The translations under genes were made by a program, and so were the position numbers. Source: Paroedura picta (taxonomy: Eukaryota; Chordata; Lepidosauria; Squamata; Gekkonidae). From it: a stretch of DNA of 64,000 nucleotides. The stretch spans positions 12,086,501 through 12,150,500 of the forward strand of contig NC_135384.1 in NCBI RefSeq assembly GCF_049243985.1. Direction: 5' to 3'. Position 1 is the first letter of the stretch. Every line of letters begins with the position of its first letter. Of the stretch, positions 21,447 through 33,567 are shown piece by piece. The notes under the pieces were generated by a model that was not told the DNA's origin, did no database searches, and worked only from the letters and a program-made list of their open reading frames with translations.

Positions 21447-21508
21447 GTTTTGTATTCAGCCAGCATACGGAGCTTCACGTAGTGTCTGCCTGCTAAAATC
21501 CATCCCAT
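21447..21508 (-). other. Candidate 62-bp exon (exon 5), unit 2
   Basis: Acceptor CACTCAG, donor GTAAGT. Same as unit 1 except that the last exon base is C. Confidence 0.45.
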
Positions 21509-21821
21509 CTGAGTGAAAATGAAAAGTACATTTAGTCCTCCAATAAAACTTGTATTAGGCAACCAGGGCTCTGAGTTTAGTCCACTGAGTCATTAAATTA
21601 CATTACAATGAGAACCAGCATGATGTCATGGTTAAGATCAGTAGATTCATATTTGGATAACTGATTTTCATTCCACCCTCCTCCACAACAGCTTGCTGGT
21701 TGACATGGACCAGAAGGCCAAAACTTAAAGGAAAGGAATCCCATAACAGTCAATTAGCAAGTTGAAAAAGACTTAAACCTTCCTCTTGTTCTGTCTGCAC
21801 TCTAGCTACATCCCTTTAAGG

Positions 21822-21900
21822 CAGGGGTAGTCAAACTGCGGCCCACCAGATGTCCATGGACTACATTTCCCATGAGCCCCTGCCAGCAAATGCCAACACT
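21822..21900 (+). mobile_element. hAT MITE left half, unit 2
   Basis: Same truncated element as 6634-6713. Confidence 0.7.
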
Positions 21901-22131
21901 TTTCTTTTTTTAGGTACCAATTCTGCAGTAACCTTCTTGCCTACTGAAGTTAATTTTTTTCTTCCCAGACAGCACATATCATCAATGAAACCCTGAGAGA
22001 TTCAGAAAGGGAAAAGATAGCATCGCTCACTGTCACCTCTCTTCTTTATCTTTAAACTTTGAATAGGAGCATATAATAAGTTGAGATGACTGGAGGTTTT
22101 AAAATTTAAGATGAAACTTTTAAATCCATAC

Positions 22132-22167
22132 CTTCTCAGTGGCATTGGTCTTCTCCTTGCCGAACGG
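22132..22167 (-). other. Micro-exon relic with lost acceptor, unit 2
   Basis: 36-bp exon sequence and donor GTATGG are intact, but the acceptor reads CCTTTAT instead of CTTTTAG. The same change is in unit 3 (39264). Confidence 0.4.
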
Positions 22168-22533
22168 ATAAAGGAAAAGTGAAGTATTAATACATATAAT
22201 TTGGTTTAAGAGAAGAAATTAAATCAATAAAATGAAGACTTGAAATGGAAAAATAAAGAGATGATTGTGGTTCTGAGGAATAAGTAGAATCTTATAAAAA
22301 AAGAAAGGTCTTTTGGGTATCAATTCTGCAGCAACCCTGTTGCCCGCTGAAGTCAATTTTTCCTTCCCAGACAGCACATATCATCAATGAAACCCTGAGA
22401 GATTCAGAAAGGGAAAAGATAGCATTGCTCACTGTCACCTCTCTTGTTTATTATAGATCTTTAAACTTTGAATAGGAGCATATAATAAGTTCAGAGGACT
22501 GGCAGTTTTAAGAAGAGACTTATAAATCCATAC

Positions 22534-22569
22534 CTTATCAGTGGCATTGGTCTTCTCCTTGCCGAACGG
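22534..22569 (-). other. Candidate 36-bp micro-exon, unit 2
   Basis: Intact acceptor TTTCTTTTAG and donor GTATGG; phase 0 PFGKEKTNATDK. Confidence 0.45.
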
Positions 22570-22884
22570 CTAAAAGAAAAGTGAGGTATTAATACATATA
22601 ATTTGGTTTAAGAGAAGAAATTAAATCAATAATTTAAGACTGAGAAGAAACCTGAACTAGAGGTTTAGAAGAAATTAATTTTGGAGAATATGTCTTAAAG
22701 TTGGTGAGTCACAGGCAGCAGGTACCATTGACCAAACCTTTCGAAGTTCAAAAAGGGACAAGGCAGGGTTGCCCACTGTCACCTCTCTTGTTTATTGGAG
22801 CTCTTTAAACTTTGAATAGGAGGATAAGATGCGATGAGGAGAATGTAGGTATTAAGTTTAAAAAATAGGGCTATGAATTCATAC

Positions 22885-22917
22885 CTGTTTGGTGGAAGTA
22901 GGTTTGGTCGACGAATC
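22885..22917 (-). other. Candidate 33-bp micro-exon, unit 2 (divergent type)
   Basis: Acceptor TATGTTTAAG, exon GATTCGTCG...AAACAG, donor GTATGA. Phase 0 DSSTKPTSTKQ; phase 2 IRRPNLLPPN. It has one codon fewer than the unit 1 equivalent. Confidence 0.4.
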
Positions 22918-23327
22918 CTTAAACATAAGAGAAGTATTAATAACTAAAGTAAAAGAATTTGGTTCAGTAGAAGAATTTAAGTCAATAAACATGGATAGAG
23001 AAAATGTATGGAAGAAAAAGTATGAAGATGTCTTGGAAAACATCTTTTTTTCATCTTTAAAAAGGTTGACTACCTAGCCATAATGCTTATAAATACAAAT
23101 TGTATACTATTTCTAAATAATTATGTTAAGAAAATGAATGAATTACAATTGTATAGAATGCTAGTAGTTGACACCAAAAAAAATCTATATAAACACTTCG
23201 TGTAAATATTGGTAACTGGAAGAACATAAAGGGATATTTTACCATGTGCTGTAGACTTTTAACAAAGACATTCATTAATGCTCCTCACTGCAAGCTGGCC
23301 TCAGAGAAGTTTACAACATATATGAAA

Positions 23328-24126
23328 CTAGTAATCAAGCCCGCTGTACCTTGAATACAGCGGGCGCTAGCGGGGCCGTGTTGGTGGCGTGGCGGCGGCC
23401 TGCCGCTTCGGAGGTGCTTTGCGTCTCTCGACACATCAGGCCACTGGCAAGGGAGCCTCTGTGAGCCGCACTGCTCGCGGCTCACAATAGCTCCCTTGGC
23501 GGCGGGGCGGCAATCGGAGAGCCCAATCGGCAGGCACTTTGCGGCTGCCAATTTGACCCTCCCATTGTCAATCTGGAGGAAGGGGCCAACTGGCATCCTT
23601 CCTCATAACGGACAGAGCCCATCCTAACTCCTCCCCCCAAGGCCTTATCACGTTATTCCCTAGATTGCTCCACACTGCAAGCTGGCCTCAGAAAAGTTTA
23701 CAACATATATGAAATTAGTAATCAAGCTCGCTGTACCTTGAATACAGCGGGCGCTAGCGGGGCTGTGTGCGCCCCTGAGTGGGCAGGCCGCAGTTGGCGG
23801 CGTGGCAGCGGCCTGCTGCTTCGGAGGCACTTTGCGCCTCTCGACACGTCAGGCCGCCGGCAAGGGAGCAACTGCGAGCCGCATTTGTCCCTCCCATTGT
23901 CAGTCTGGAGGAAGGGGCCAACCTGCACCCTTCCTGATCACGGACAGAGATACGTCAGGCCGCCGGCAAGGGATCAACTGCGAGCCGCAATGCACGCGGC
24001 TCGCAATAGTTCCCTTGGCGGCAGGGCCTTCCTGATCACGGACAGAGCCCGCCCTAACTCCTCCCCCCAAGGCCTTATCGCAATATTTAGTCTGCGCCGC
24101 CCGTGCTGCCGCGGGCGGTGTTAAGA
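23328..24126 (-). mobile_element. Non-autonomous Helitron with internal duplication, unit 2
   Basis: Same element as 10009-10365 (CTAG at 23328, 5' TCTTAACACC at 24126), but about 440 bp longer. A second partial copy of flank plus 3' end starts near 23655, and part of the middle is repeated again near 23950. Confidence 0.65.
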
Positions 24127-24149
24127 TATAGTACAGTTAGTAATCCTAT

Positions 24150-24490
24150 TATTGTATAAGAATTGGGTTTTATATCCCACTTTTCAGTATCTGAAGGAGT
24201 CTCAAAGTATTTATTTATTTTCAGTTTATTGGCCACAGCCCTTAGGCAAGGCTGGCTTGTAGCGTCATACAATCTTCTTCTCTTCCTCTCGCCACAACAT
24301 ATACCCTATAAGGTATGTGGGGCTGAGAGACCTCTGACAGAACTACTCTGTCAGAAGAGCATTAAGAGGACTGTGAAAAGCTCAAGGTCACCCACCTGGC
24401 TACATGTGGGGGAATGGGGAATCAAACTTGGCTTCACCACATAAGAAGCTGATGCTCCACCACACTTGGTCTCACAACACCAAGCTGGCC
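24150..24490 (-). mobile_element. tRNA-derived SINE, reversed, unit 2
   Basis: Duplicate of the SINE at 10390-10728. Confidence 0.65.
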
Positions 24491-24639
24491 CTTGGTCTCA
24501 TTGGTAAATGCACATGGCCTTGTCGTCAAGCTACTTGGACGTTTTTTCCTTTTTTCCCTGAACTTTTAACTTTTGTTTGGAAATTCCTAAGAAAAATACC
24601 TTTAAAAATCAACAAAAAACCCAGCCCGCTTCAATGTTA

Positions 24640-25078
24640 TTAGGATTTGCTTTGATGATGTGTGCTTCTGTTGAGAGAAAGAGCAATATAGAGCACAGGA
24701 AGCACAAGGGAGGGGTCATGGCTCCGGTCAGACTACGCACTGCTGACTTGGATGGACAAACGGCCTCATTCAGTATAAGGCAGCTTAATCTGTGTGTTCA
24801 CATTTGGCTCACCTGTACTTGCTGAGGTTGTTAAAACGTTTGAGTTTTTCAAAAAAATCTACTATTTCCATCATCAATGATTTCCATTTAGGGAAATTCC
24901 GGGGGTTACCATGATAGGTCTTGAGAATGCCGAAATAATGATCCAGTTCATCCTCTACTGGAAAAAACGAAGGGTGATGGTGCTCTTTCACTATTGTTAG
25001 CGCCACAGAATGGTGAAGCCAAACCAGGCAGCAAGTCACGATGAAGAGAGAAACCGATCGTCCACAAGCAGCCATCAT
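24640..25078 (-). CDS. Small secreted peptide precursor, copy 2
   Basis: Complement join(24640..24667,24813..25078); 97 residues. Same design as copy 1: acceptor directly before ATGATG, signal peptide ending HHSVA, exon ending in phase 2 (AAGTACAG) before GTGAGC, and last coding stretch STHHQSKS then TAA. The mature part is His-rich at its start (KEHHHPSFFPVEDELDHYF), followed by the conserved TYHGNPRNFPKW turn and a second helix (MEIVDFFEKLKRF). Against copy 1 the signal peptide differs at one residue, but about half of the mature residues differ and there is a two-codon length change. Probably a secreted bioactive peptide; target unknown. Confidence 0.65.
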
Positions 25079-25487
25079 CTAAACCAGGAAGGGAGAAACC
25101 AAGAATAAGACACAGAATACCATGAAGGCAATTAAATTAAGGGCAACTGGGGGTCCAAGGAGGTTTGCTGATTTATTCTGGGAGAGGCCTCTTTTGATCC
25201 AATGTTCATTTTTACTGAGCATAACCATGACCCACAAAGGGTGACACTGGGCTGTGCCTCTTTCCTATTGCTGCAGAAAGTCTACTATATCTGCTTATCC
25301 TGAACAATTCTGTGCTGTAGATTAGGCTGAAAGAGAAAATGGCTGATGATGAGGCAGCCAGTGAGCTTCAGGGAACAGAGGGGAAGGAAAGCTGAGTCTT
25401 CCTAGGAATACCTGGCTCCAGGCTAAACAGCTAATCTCCAGTCTGCAGTGGTCAAGATTTTTGTAACATTGAAGCTGAGGGAGGAAG
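25079..25487 (-). other. Intron 1 part, peptide gene copy 2
   Basis: Same sequence as 11351-11750; nothing else seen. Confidence 0.5.
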
Positions 25488-25775
<288 letters not shown>

Positions 25776-25779
25776 TCTC

Positions 25780-26365
25780 GGGAGTGCTGCAGAGAGACTG
25801 CTTCAGGCACTCCTAAGGTCTAACAGGGGGCCATTTCTAGGCATTCAGTGGGGTCCCTGGATCTGGGTGCACTACAGAGAGGCTTCTCCTGGCCACACTG
25901 TGCCCCACAGTGCTGGCAGGGGGCAGTTTCTGGCCCTTCTATAGCCTGGGTGCATTGTGGAGATGCTTCTCCAAGCTGCCCTGTGTTCTTCAGGGCAGGC
26001 AGGATCTGTTTCTGGGCCTTGCTGTCACCTGGGGACCCAGACAGACTGCATTGAAGGCTTTGCAGGTCATGGTGGCTGGGTTGGGCTGGCAGGGGACATT
26101 TGCAGGGTCTTCAGTACCTGGACTGGCCACGTTGAGGCTTGTGCATGCCTCAGTAGGCCCACTCAGGAGAGCAGAAGGTTTTTCCTGGGCCATCATGACC
26201 TTCCTGAAGGCAGGCAGGCCACACAGAGGGCTGTACGAGCTGCTACAGGCTCTGTCCTGCTGGCGAGTAGGCATTTCAAAGCTTACTGCGGTTGCTTCAG
26301 AGTGGAACGGCCTACATAGAGGCTTCTTCAGGCCACTGTGGTCCCTGTCCTGCCCATGGTCCTTA
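25780..26365. other. Intron 1 sequence of copy 2, no gene seen
   Basis: GC-rich unique-looking spacer with repeated GGCCTACA.AGAGGCTTCT motifs. Longer than in the other units. Confidence 0.4.
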
Positions 26366-26625
26366 ACAGTGGCGGACTCTAATCTGGCGAATCGGTTTAG
26401 ATTCCCCGTTCCTCCACATGCAGCCAGTTAGGTGACCTTGGGCCAGTCACAGTCATTTTAGAGCTGTTCTCACAGAGCAGTTTCTCTTAGAGGTCTCTCT
26501 CAGCCACACCCACCACACAGGGTGACTGTTGTGGGGAGAGGAAGGGCAGCTGACTGTAAGCCACTTTGAGACTGACTCCTTTGGGCAATGAAAAGCAGGA
26601 TATAAAACCAGCTCTTCTTCTTCTG
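26366..26625 (+). mobile_element. tRNA-derived SINE, unit 2
   Basis: Duplicate of 12362-12628 with a fuller CTCTTCTTCTTC tail. Confidence 0.75.
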
Positions 26626-26971
26626 TGGCATTTTCCCTTGGCGTGGTCCCTGAGCTCTCCAGATTCCACATGTCCAGGAGTTTCGCAAGCTGGATGGGCA
26701 ACCCAACCCTCCCTTGAATGGCCAGAGGCCAGCGTGGACGTGGCAATGCTACACAGGCGCAGCTATAGGAACCCTGTGGGGAGAAGTCCAGCAGAGATCT
26801 TTCCACCAGAAAGATACCTTTCACAATTCAGGTCTCCCAATACCCTGCATTTACCAAGAGCCTTTTGCAATCCGGAAGCAGGAAACTGGTGGGCTGGATG
26901 AGTCCCCCTGGGTATGTGTTCTCTTTCTCTCTCTCTCTCTTTCTGTGCGGCACATTCTGTGTGCTGGGATC

Positions 26972-26977
26972 TTTATA
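26972..26977 (-). promoter_or_regulatory. TATA box, peptide gene copy 2
   Basis: Minus strand GAGTATAAAGATCCC, as in copy 1. Confidence 0.5.
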
Positions 26978-27032
26978 CTCTTCCTTCCTTCCTTCCGCCT
27001 CTTTCCAATTCATGGCTAATGCTCTGGAAACC

Positions 27033-27040
27033 TTACGTAA
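27033..27040 (-). promoter_or_regulatory. TTACGTAA site, copy 2
   Basis: Conserved bZIP-type palindrome upstream of the TATA box. Confidence 0.35.
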
Positions 27041-27256
27041 TCATTGGGAGTGAGGCTCCACCTCTCTCCTATAAGCTTCCTTTTCTCCGGGAAATGGCAA
27101 GCCAGCCAAGACCAGGAGACTTTTTAAAAACATTGGCGATTCACTTCTGCTTTTGCACCGTGCAAAATGGACCCCGAAACAAGAGAAGCACGCAGAAATA
27201 ATATAACCAAACTGAAAAGGTGGGCAGTCAACAGTGTAAAATCAATGCCAATAAAC

Positions 27257-27392
27257 CAGGGGTAGTCAAAGTGCGGCCCTCCAGACATCTGTGGACTACA
27301 ATTCCCATGAGGCCCTGCCAGCAAATGTTGGCAGGGCCTCATGGGAATTGTAGTCCACAGATGTCTGGAGGGCCGCACTTTGACTACCCCTG
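27257..27392. mobile_element. Complete hAT foldback MITE, unit 2
   Basis: Same insertion as 13220-13375, with CAATAAAC on both sides. Confidence 0.9.
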
Positions 27393-27400
27393 CAATAAAC

Positions 27401-28329
27401 TGTTTTGAAAGAAAACAACAAGCAGAGTTTCCCACAATGCGGAGGAAGGCAATGGCAAACAGCCTCTGCTTCATGGTTGCCTTGAAGTTCCCTTGCTGGG
27501 GTCAGCAGAAGGGACTTGGGACTTGACAGCACTTTACACGCACTGGTTGCTCAGGAGACCACAGTGGCCCCTCCACAGGCTGCAGTTCTGAAGGAGAGGT
27601 GGTAGTGACAGTCAACAAACAAGTCAGCTTTCGAATTAAAAACAGTTGTGATTCTTCCAGAAGCACAATTCTATTGAATTGAATTTGGGCTGATCCTGCG
27701 TAGAGCAGGGGGTTGGACTAGATGGCCTGTATGGCCCCTTCCAACTCTATGATTCTATGAATAATGCTAAGTTCTCCAACTGTTTAATAGTTTCTTGTTA
27801 GACATGGTGTACTAATGTTCTCCTGCAATGTCCCTGATTTGTATCCCTGTTTGGAACATTTCTTCTCAGTGTAATGAGCTGGCTAATCAAGCACTGTACT
27901 CCATGCTCCAGTAACCGAGGATAATATACCTTAAATTCTGAAATTAGGAAAATTCTAGGAACAGATGCATGATATATCAAGAAACAAAGAGGAAGATACC
28001 TGAGTTTTCAAGATGGATTTCACTGGCAGTTACGTTATCCAAAATTCTTCTGTGAGGAAGAGGCCTTCCACAGTTCTGCCTAAAACCAAGACATTAAGAC
28101 GCAGTACAGCCTGTACAGACTTTTTCATTGGTGCCATAAAGTTTATGATGTCACCACCTAGGTCAATTTTAAAGGCTCTGTTTAGATCCCTTGGGATTTT
28201 ATCTATGGGTAGAACGTGCCTGAAACAGGCTTTCTCAAACACGGATCAAACTCTGGATCTGAGTGAGGGTTTCACAAATGGGTGTAGTTATTTTTACATA
28301 TATTTCACATTGGTTAAACATTTGACTGG
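27401..28329. repeat. Duplicated upstream block, unit 2
   Basis: CR1 3' end at 27684-27765, then the upstream block at about 27780-28250. On the minus strand the latter reads HVLPIDKIPRDLNRAFKID and DLGGDIINFMAPMKKSVQAV after an acceptor-like CCTGTTTCAG. It corresponds to the second block of unit 1; the first block and the (GAA)n SINE are missing here. Confidence 0.4.
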
Positions 28330-28760
28330 CAGGAGGGTATGTGGGCAAGCAAGACGTGACTCGGATTGGCAGTAGTAAGGCCACATCTTTTATTCAAAAT
28401 CCACAAGCCTCCAGCCAGGGGGTTGGCCTAGCATGAGAAGAAGAGCCCAACATCAGCTGTCCGGCTGCTCATGCCCTGGCTCTGGGGGCAGCCTGCTACC
28501 CACCTTCATCCCAGCCAGTGTGGTGGGTTCCTTGCCCCCAGATACCTAACCCCAGGGAAGGGGCTTGGTGGACGGCCGACAGGCACCCACCTCATTCAGC
28601 CACCCAGCCACCTGGCTCAGAGCCCTAGGCCCACCGAGCCTGGTAAGCCTCGCTCTTTCTTGAGCCGATCTCTTACGGAGACAACCCCTCCCTCAGGGCT
28701 CCAGTATGAAAACTGAAGCCCTGAAACAATAGGCTCCTATCTTGTGCCGACATTTAAACC
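28330..28760 (-). mobile_element. LTR-like sequence, unit 2 copy
   Basis: Duplicate of 16030-16450. Old and degraded. Confidence 0.3.
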
Positions 28761-29609
28761 ACTGTGATGGAAACAAGCAAAGGACAAACTTTAAACCCAC
28801 TCAACCTAGGGTGAGTGTGCAGCAAGCTGTACAGATGGCTTCTAGACAGCTTCCTAGACCGGAGTACAGGCACGTATGTAACAAGAATTCCTTGTTCTAT
28901 AACTCATGAAATCATTTTGCAATTATGAAGAGACCCCTATAACTCTAAAAATTAATGACTGGTTTATATTGTGGTATGCTGAAAATGTTTCCTTAACTTT
29001 GAGAGGGTGTGATTGCTTTGCAGGGGAACACCTTCCACGCCACAAAGGACTCTGCTCACCTAAGGTGAGCCGGCAGCAGAGTGGCAGAGCAGCCCCCAAG
29101 GCAGCGGCCGGGGAGGAGGACGAGGAGGAGCCGTGGCCCGGTACTGATTGATCTACGGACCAGTACCAGTGGGGACTGGGGACCACTGGCCTAGGGCACT
29201 AAAAAGTCTTAGGCTAGCCCTGGATAAATTTGGACTTGTGAGCTAAGTTTGAAAAAAGTTCAGGAACCACTGCAGAGATTTGGAGCATCTACATTTTAAC
29301 AGCTTTTAGAGCATGTATAGAGAGTTGGACAACGGATTTGCATTTTACCCATTCCTTTTCGAATCCCTAGTTCATTATGGTGATATGCTAAAAGTATGGT
29401 CATGGGCATTTTCTTTTTAATTAAGACTTCAGAAGATTGATTGCGAGTAGAACTCCAGCCTCTCAGACATGCTGTGTTATGGTGGGGCACCATGAGAGAG
29501 GCTGGCAGTTGTCAAGCGGCTATTCTTCCAGAAGCACAAAAAGCAGTAAACTGTCCCCAGGTGGACCAGGTGCTGGGCAATGAGAGGAAAAGGTGCAAAA
29601 CCTCTAAAT
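28761..29609. other. No gene; same as 16451-17300
   Basis: Shared upstream end of the unit, including the hAT terminus near 29180. Confidence 0.4.
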
Positions 29610-30317
29610 GTGTTGGCAGGTAAAAGGCCATTGGGGCAGTAAGAAATACACGACTCAGTCCATTGGCGTATAACAGGCCACAGAGTTTATTCAAACAATC
29701 TCCCAACAAAGGGGTTGGCGCAGCATAAGGGATGAGCTTGGCCTGGCAGTGGCTACACTGCAACCCATAGTCCACGCGCATCAGAGTCCGTCAACTATTC
29801 CCCGCTGGGCCTACGTGACCCTTCTGCTGGACTGCTACCCCGGGAGATGGCCCTGATGGGGGGCCCAAAGGGCGCGGACCTCCTTGGGTGACCCCCAGGA
29901 CCACCTGGTCATTCCACAAGCTACGAAAAGCCTACCCCGCTGGGCAGGCCCCAGCTTGCTACTGACCGCCCCCTTTACTGAGGCCCCGAACCCTTCGGGG
30001 AGGCCGATCGCACACCGGCTCCCCTTAACAGGCTCATTCCCGTATGCCTTCCCGCTGTGACGAACTTAACAACATGAACTAAAACCTAAATACAGGGAGG
30101 GAGGGAGGGTCGCTTGCCTGTCCGGGACGCGAGTGGCGGGAAGCCTGGCAGCGCGCAAGCCCAGTGCTGCCGGCCCCGCCCCTCGCGCCGCCCACGCCGC
30201 ACGCTCTGCCGGCGCTCCCAGCGCGCAGTCGAGCCGGGAGCCACCGAGACGAGCCGCTCTTCTTCCGCCCGCCCTTCCCCCGCCAACGGGCGGCTCGGGT
30301 GAGTCCCGCCGCCTAGA
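29610..30317 (-). mobile_element. LTR-like insertion unique to unit 2
   Basis: Interrupts sequence that is continuous in unit 1 (CTCTAAATGTG/GAAGCGAATC). About 460 bp look like a solo LTR (minus strand: AATAAACTCTGTGGCC near the end, closing ...CTGCCAACA), with a CpG-rich piece next to it. Younger than the unit duplication. Exact family not known. Confidence 0.45.
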
Positions 30318-30411
30318 AGCGAATCTGGAAGTCCTGACTCTCTGCGGGCAATTCCATACAGGGCTCAGGTGGAGGTTGTGAGGTACCCTAGAGAGAGACA
30401 ACCCTCTACAG

Positions 30412-30459
30412 CAGGGGCAGTCAACCTGTGGTCTCCCAGATGTTCATAGACTACAATTC
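30412..30459 (+). mobile_element. hAT MITE left half, unit 3
   Basis: As at 17389. Ends ...CTACAATTC, where the LINE starts. Confidence 0.75.
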
Positions 30460-33256
30460 TGGGTTTGAATAACAAGCGCGTGTTGGAAACAAGATGGCGT
30501 CCAGATAGAAACACCGGCTATCCCGCTCCGCAAGTTATATTTTATTCTGTTATTTTATTCAGCTAATTGAAGTTTCCTGAAGGTCTGTGACTGTGTGCTA
30601 TCTTGTGCTACTCTGAACTGAAGGCATTCCTCAATCTTATTTTGTTAATTATACCAACCACGGAAGAGCAGCTCTTATCAAGGAGTGCCTCCTTGGCAGA
30701 GGGCCATAAATCGCAGCCTAACTTCAAGCTCTCCAATAGGCAGCTTTAGTACAAAAGGGGAGAATTGTTTTTTTCATTAACCACTGTTTTACAGAACTAC
30801 AACGTTACAAAAAATTGTTTTCAGCTTGGAGCAATTTTCTGCTTGTCTGCTTACCTGTTCTTTTAACTAATTGTTCAGGTATCTCTGCTGCCACTCATCA
30901 TATGGGAATGGGAGTAAAACTCAGGTGTGAAGAGGATTTAAAGTTGCCAGCTCAAAAACAGATGAGAAAAATGAGTCTCAATTCTGGAACCTTGTTTCTT
31001 TTGGGCTTGCAAAATCACCCCAACAGGTTGAAGCCCAAATATCTGGAAAGACTTGGTTTACACACTTTTCGAAAAGTTTTGGAGCCTGGCCACCTCCCCC
31101 ACCATGTACAGAACCAAATAACCAGGCTATTTCCATTGACTCTCTAAATTTACCAGCTTGGCCCCCAGTCACAGAGGCTGAAGACAGAGGCCTTATTACA
31201 TCCTTAGCTTCCAATAATTCACCTGGAGAAGATCTGATTCCACCTGATTTATTTAAAGCGTTCCCTAACTGGTGGGCCCCAGTCTTAGCTAGGGTCTTCA
31301 CCCAGATAAATGAATCAGGCATTTTCCCCAATGGCTGGAAGATGAGCATAGTGGTTCCTATCCACAAAAAAGGCAACAAGATCGACCCACAAAACTACCG
31401 CCCCATTAGTTTACTAAATATTGCATCTAAACTCTATGGAAAATTCCTCTTACATAAACTAGAGGACTGGGCTGCTGACAACCATATCTTACACCCACAC
31501 CAAGCAGGATTTAGAAGAGGCCATTCTACCATTGACCAATGTCAAACCCTCCATTACTTAGCCTACTCCAGTATAGAAGGCCTTACGAGAGCCCTATACG
31601 CAGCTTTCATTGATTTAGCCACAGCTTTTGACTCCATTGATAGGGACAGACTCTGGTCAACGCTGAGGCAAAATAACATTGATAAACGCCTACAGTATCT
31701 GATGCATGAACTGTACTCAGGCACCCATGCAAAAATTAGGGTAAATGCTTCAGGCTCTCTAACTAATGAAATTGCAGTAAGGAAAGGGGTAAAGCAGGGG
31801 TGTGTACTAGCCCCTCTGCTTTTCCATATTTATATCAACGATATAGTTCAAAGACTATCGGGCCCAGAATTTGTACCCCCTTCTGTTGGTCAGCAAAAGG
31901 TCTCTATCCTGCTTTATGCAGATGACATGATCCTGGTTTCCCTTACAAGAGTTGGTCTGAAAAAGCTACTTAACAACTTGGGTACTTATTGTAAGGAAGG
32001 GTCCCTTTCCATCAACTACACAAAAACAAAAGTTATGGTTTTTAGGAAAAGACGTAAAAAAATTATCTGGAGTATAAACAATATTCCTATAGAACAGTGT
32101 AGTACATTTAAATATCTTGGAATCACTTACAGAGAGACCCTAAACAGGAATGCCCACCTTGCAACTATAAAGGCCTCTGGTCTAAAAATCATTGGAGCCA
32201 TTCTGAGATTTTATTATACCAGGGGAGGGTTTCTAGTTGACCCAGCTCTAAAGCTCTTTGCAGCCAAGGTCATTCCTCACCTACTATATGGCATTGACAT
32301 CTGGAGCTGGAAAGAACAAATAATCAATAGCTTGGAGCCCATTCAGAACTTTTTCTTCAGACGTATCCTGGCTCTTCCAAAAGGGTCCCCTGCAGCCCTG
32401 ATGAGGGCAGAGCTTGGTTTTCCCTCACTCAAAGCCCGTGCCCACTTAGCTATTCTGAAATCTTGGAAGAAAAACATCACAACCAAATTAGATTCTTTAA
32501 GCCATCAAAATTTTTAGCTCTTATTGAGCAAAGACAGGTCTGATTTTTTTAGCTCCATTCTTTCACTCTATACCATACCAGATGACTTACGGCATACATC
32601 AGCGAATATTTCTGATTCACATGATTGGGTGTTCAAAGCTGACTCACTGACTGACCACTCTTCAATACAGCTATCACATGCAGCTCCATGGTATAAAACA
32701 ATTTAAAAAGACCATTCTAGAGCATCATATTTAGTAAATATAACAACACGTAATCATAGAATGGCCCTAACATCTTTGCAGTTTGAAATGATGCCATCAG
32801 CCATGCTCTCTGGGCGAAATCTCCGAATACCCACAGCCCAACGCCTGTGCATATGTGGAAATCCATCTGTGGAGGACCTGCCCCACTATGTTTTGGATTG
32901 TCCCCTGTACTCCGAACCCAGGGGCAAATTCCATGCCAAGTTATTCCCAAACTCACACCCTATTTCTAATTTTAACAAAGTCACCTATCTGTTATCAGAT
33001 GTCGACCCCTTTATCTCATATAGGGTGGCACTTTTTGCTCTGGCTGCCAGGAAGATTCGAGCTAATGCATATTTACAGGAGCCTCCACCTTGATACAACA
33101 TTTTGTCCCTTTTATTGTAACTTAGTTTACATGTTTACATTTTTAGGTACACAATATTGGAGAAATATTCTTTTATTTATTTATATTTGTGCCATGTTGT
33201 TTTAATTGTGTTTTGTAATGGCCTTTGGCTACATACAGTAAATGTTATCGTATCGT
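30460..33256 (+). mobile_element. Vingi-like LINE, unit 3 copy, internal deletion
   Basis: Complete 5' and 3' ends, but about 1.66 kb between ORF1 start and the RT linker is missing (junction CAGATGAGAA/AAATGAG near 30967). The 3' end is TATCGTATCGT, and ACAATTC (33257-33263) repeats the MITE bases at the 5' junction, a target duplication. The C-terminal knuckle frame (CICGNPSVEDLPHYVLDC) follows a stop at 32515. Confidence 0.8.
31342..32517 (+). CDS. LINE reverse transcriptase (open 391 codons)
   Basis: Longest intact stretch of the element's ORF2. It starts inside the RT domain (VVPIHKKGNKIDPQNYRPIS). It contains HQAGFRRGHSTIDQ, AFIDLATAFDSIDRDRLW with the first catalytic Asp, GVKQGCVLAPLLF, and YADDMILVS with the catalytic YADD box, then the thumb region (KLFAAKVIPHLLYGIDIW). 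The endonuclease is absent and the C-terminal zinc knuckle is separated by a stop, so this copy should not move by itself. Confidence 0.8.
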   Translation: MSIVVPIHKKGNKIDPQNYRPISLLNIASKLYGKFLLHKLEDWAADNHILHPHQAGFRRGHSTIDQCQTLHYLAYSSIEGLTRALYAAFIDLATAFDSIDRDRLWSTLRQNNIDKRLQYLMHELYSGTHAKIRVNASGSLTNEIAVRKGVKQGCVLAPLLFHIYINDIVQRLSGPEFVPPSVGQQKVSILLYADDMILVSLTRVGLKKLLNNLGTYCKEGSLSINYTKTKVMVFRKRRKKIIWSINNIPIEQCSTFKYLGITYRETLNRNAHLATIKASGLKIIGAILRFYYTRGGFLVDPALKLFAAKVIPHLLYGIDIWSWKEQIINSLEPIQNFFFRRILALPKGSPAALMRAELGFPSLKARAHLAILKSWKKNITTKLDSLSHQNF

Positions 33257-33353
33257 ACAATTCCCTTGAGCCCCCTACCAGCGTTTGCTGGCAGGGGGCT
33301 CACGGGCATTGTAGTCCATGAACATCTGGAGGACCACAGGTTGACTACCCCTG
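33257..33353 (+). mobile_element. hAT MITE right half, unit 3
   Basis: Right arm ending GGTTGACTACCCCTG, as at 3979-4074. Confidence 0.7.
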
Positions 33354-33376
33354 TTTTTCAAAAACAGAATGTGTGG

Positions 33377-33567
33377 CAACAGACACCCTGTGAAGTAGGT
33401 GAGGCTGAGAGAGCCCTGATATCACTGCTCTGTCAGAACAGCTCTATCAGTGCTGTGGCAAGCCCAGGGTCACCCAGCTGGCTGCATGAGGAGGAGGAGC
33501 AGGGAATCAAACTCAGCTCGCTAGAGTAGCAATCCCCACCGCTAACCACTACGCCAAACTGGCTCTC
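33377..33567 (-). mobile_element. tRNA-derived SINE, reversed, inside the retro-insert
   Basis: CACCCTGTGAAGTAGGTGAG to CACTACGCCAAACTGGCTC. Confidence 0.75.

Larger units (their letters stand above)
21903..23280. repeat. L1-derived micro-exon cassettes, unit 2
   Basis: Three cassettes. The third (from about 22660) is a longer L1 fragment with readable RQGCPLSPLLF, ITKVKEFGSVEEFKS and MNELQLYRMLVVDTKKN. Confidence 0.6.

Noticed and set aside
10918-25078. Identification of the peptide as an NPY/PYY/PP family member
   Set aside because: Exon layout and length are similar, but the conserved prolines and the C-terminal RQR(Y/F) amide motif are absent.
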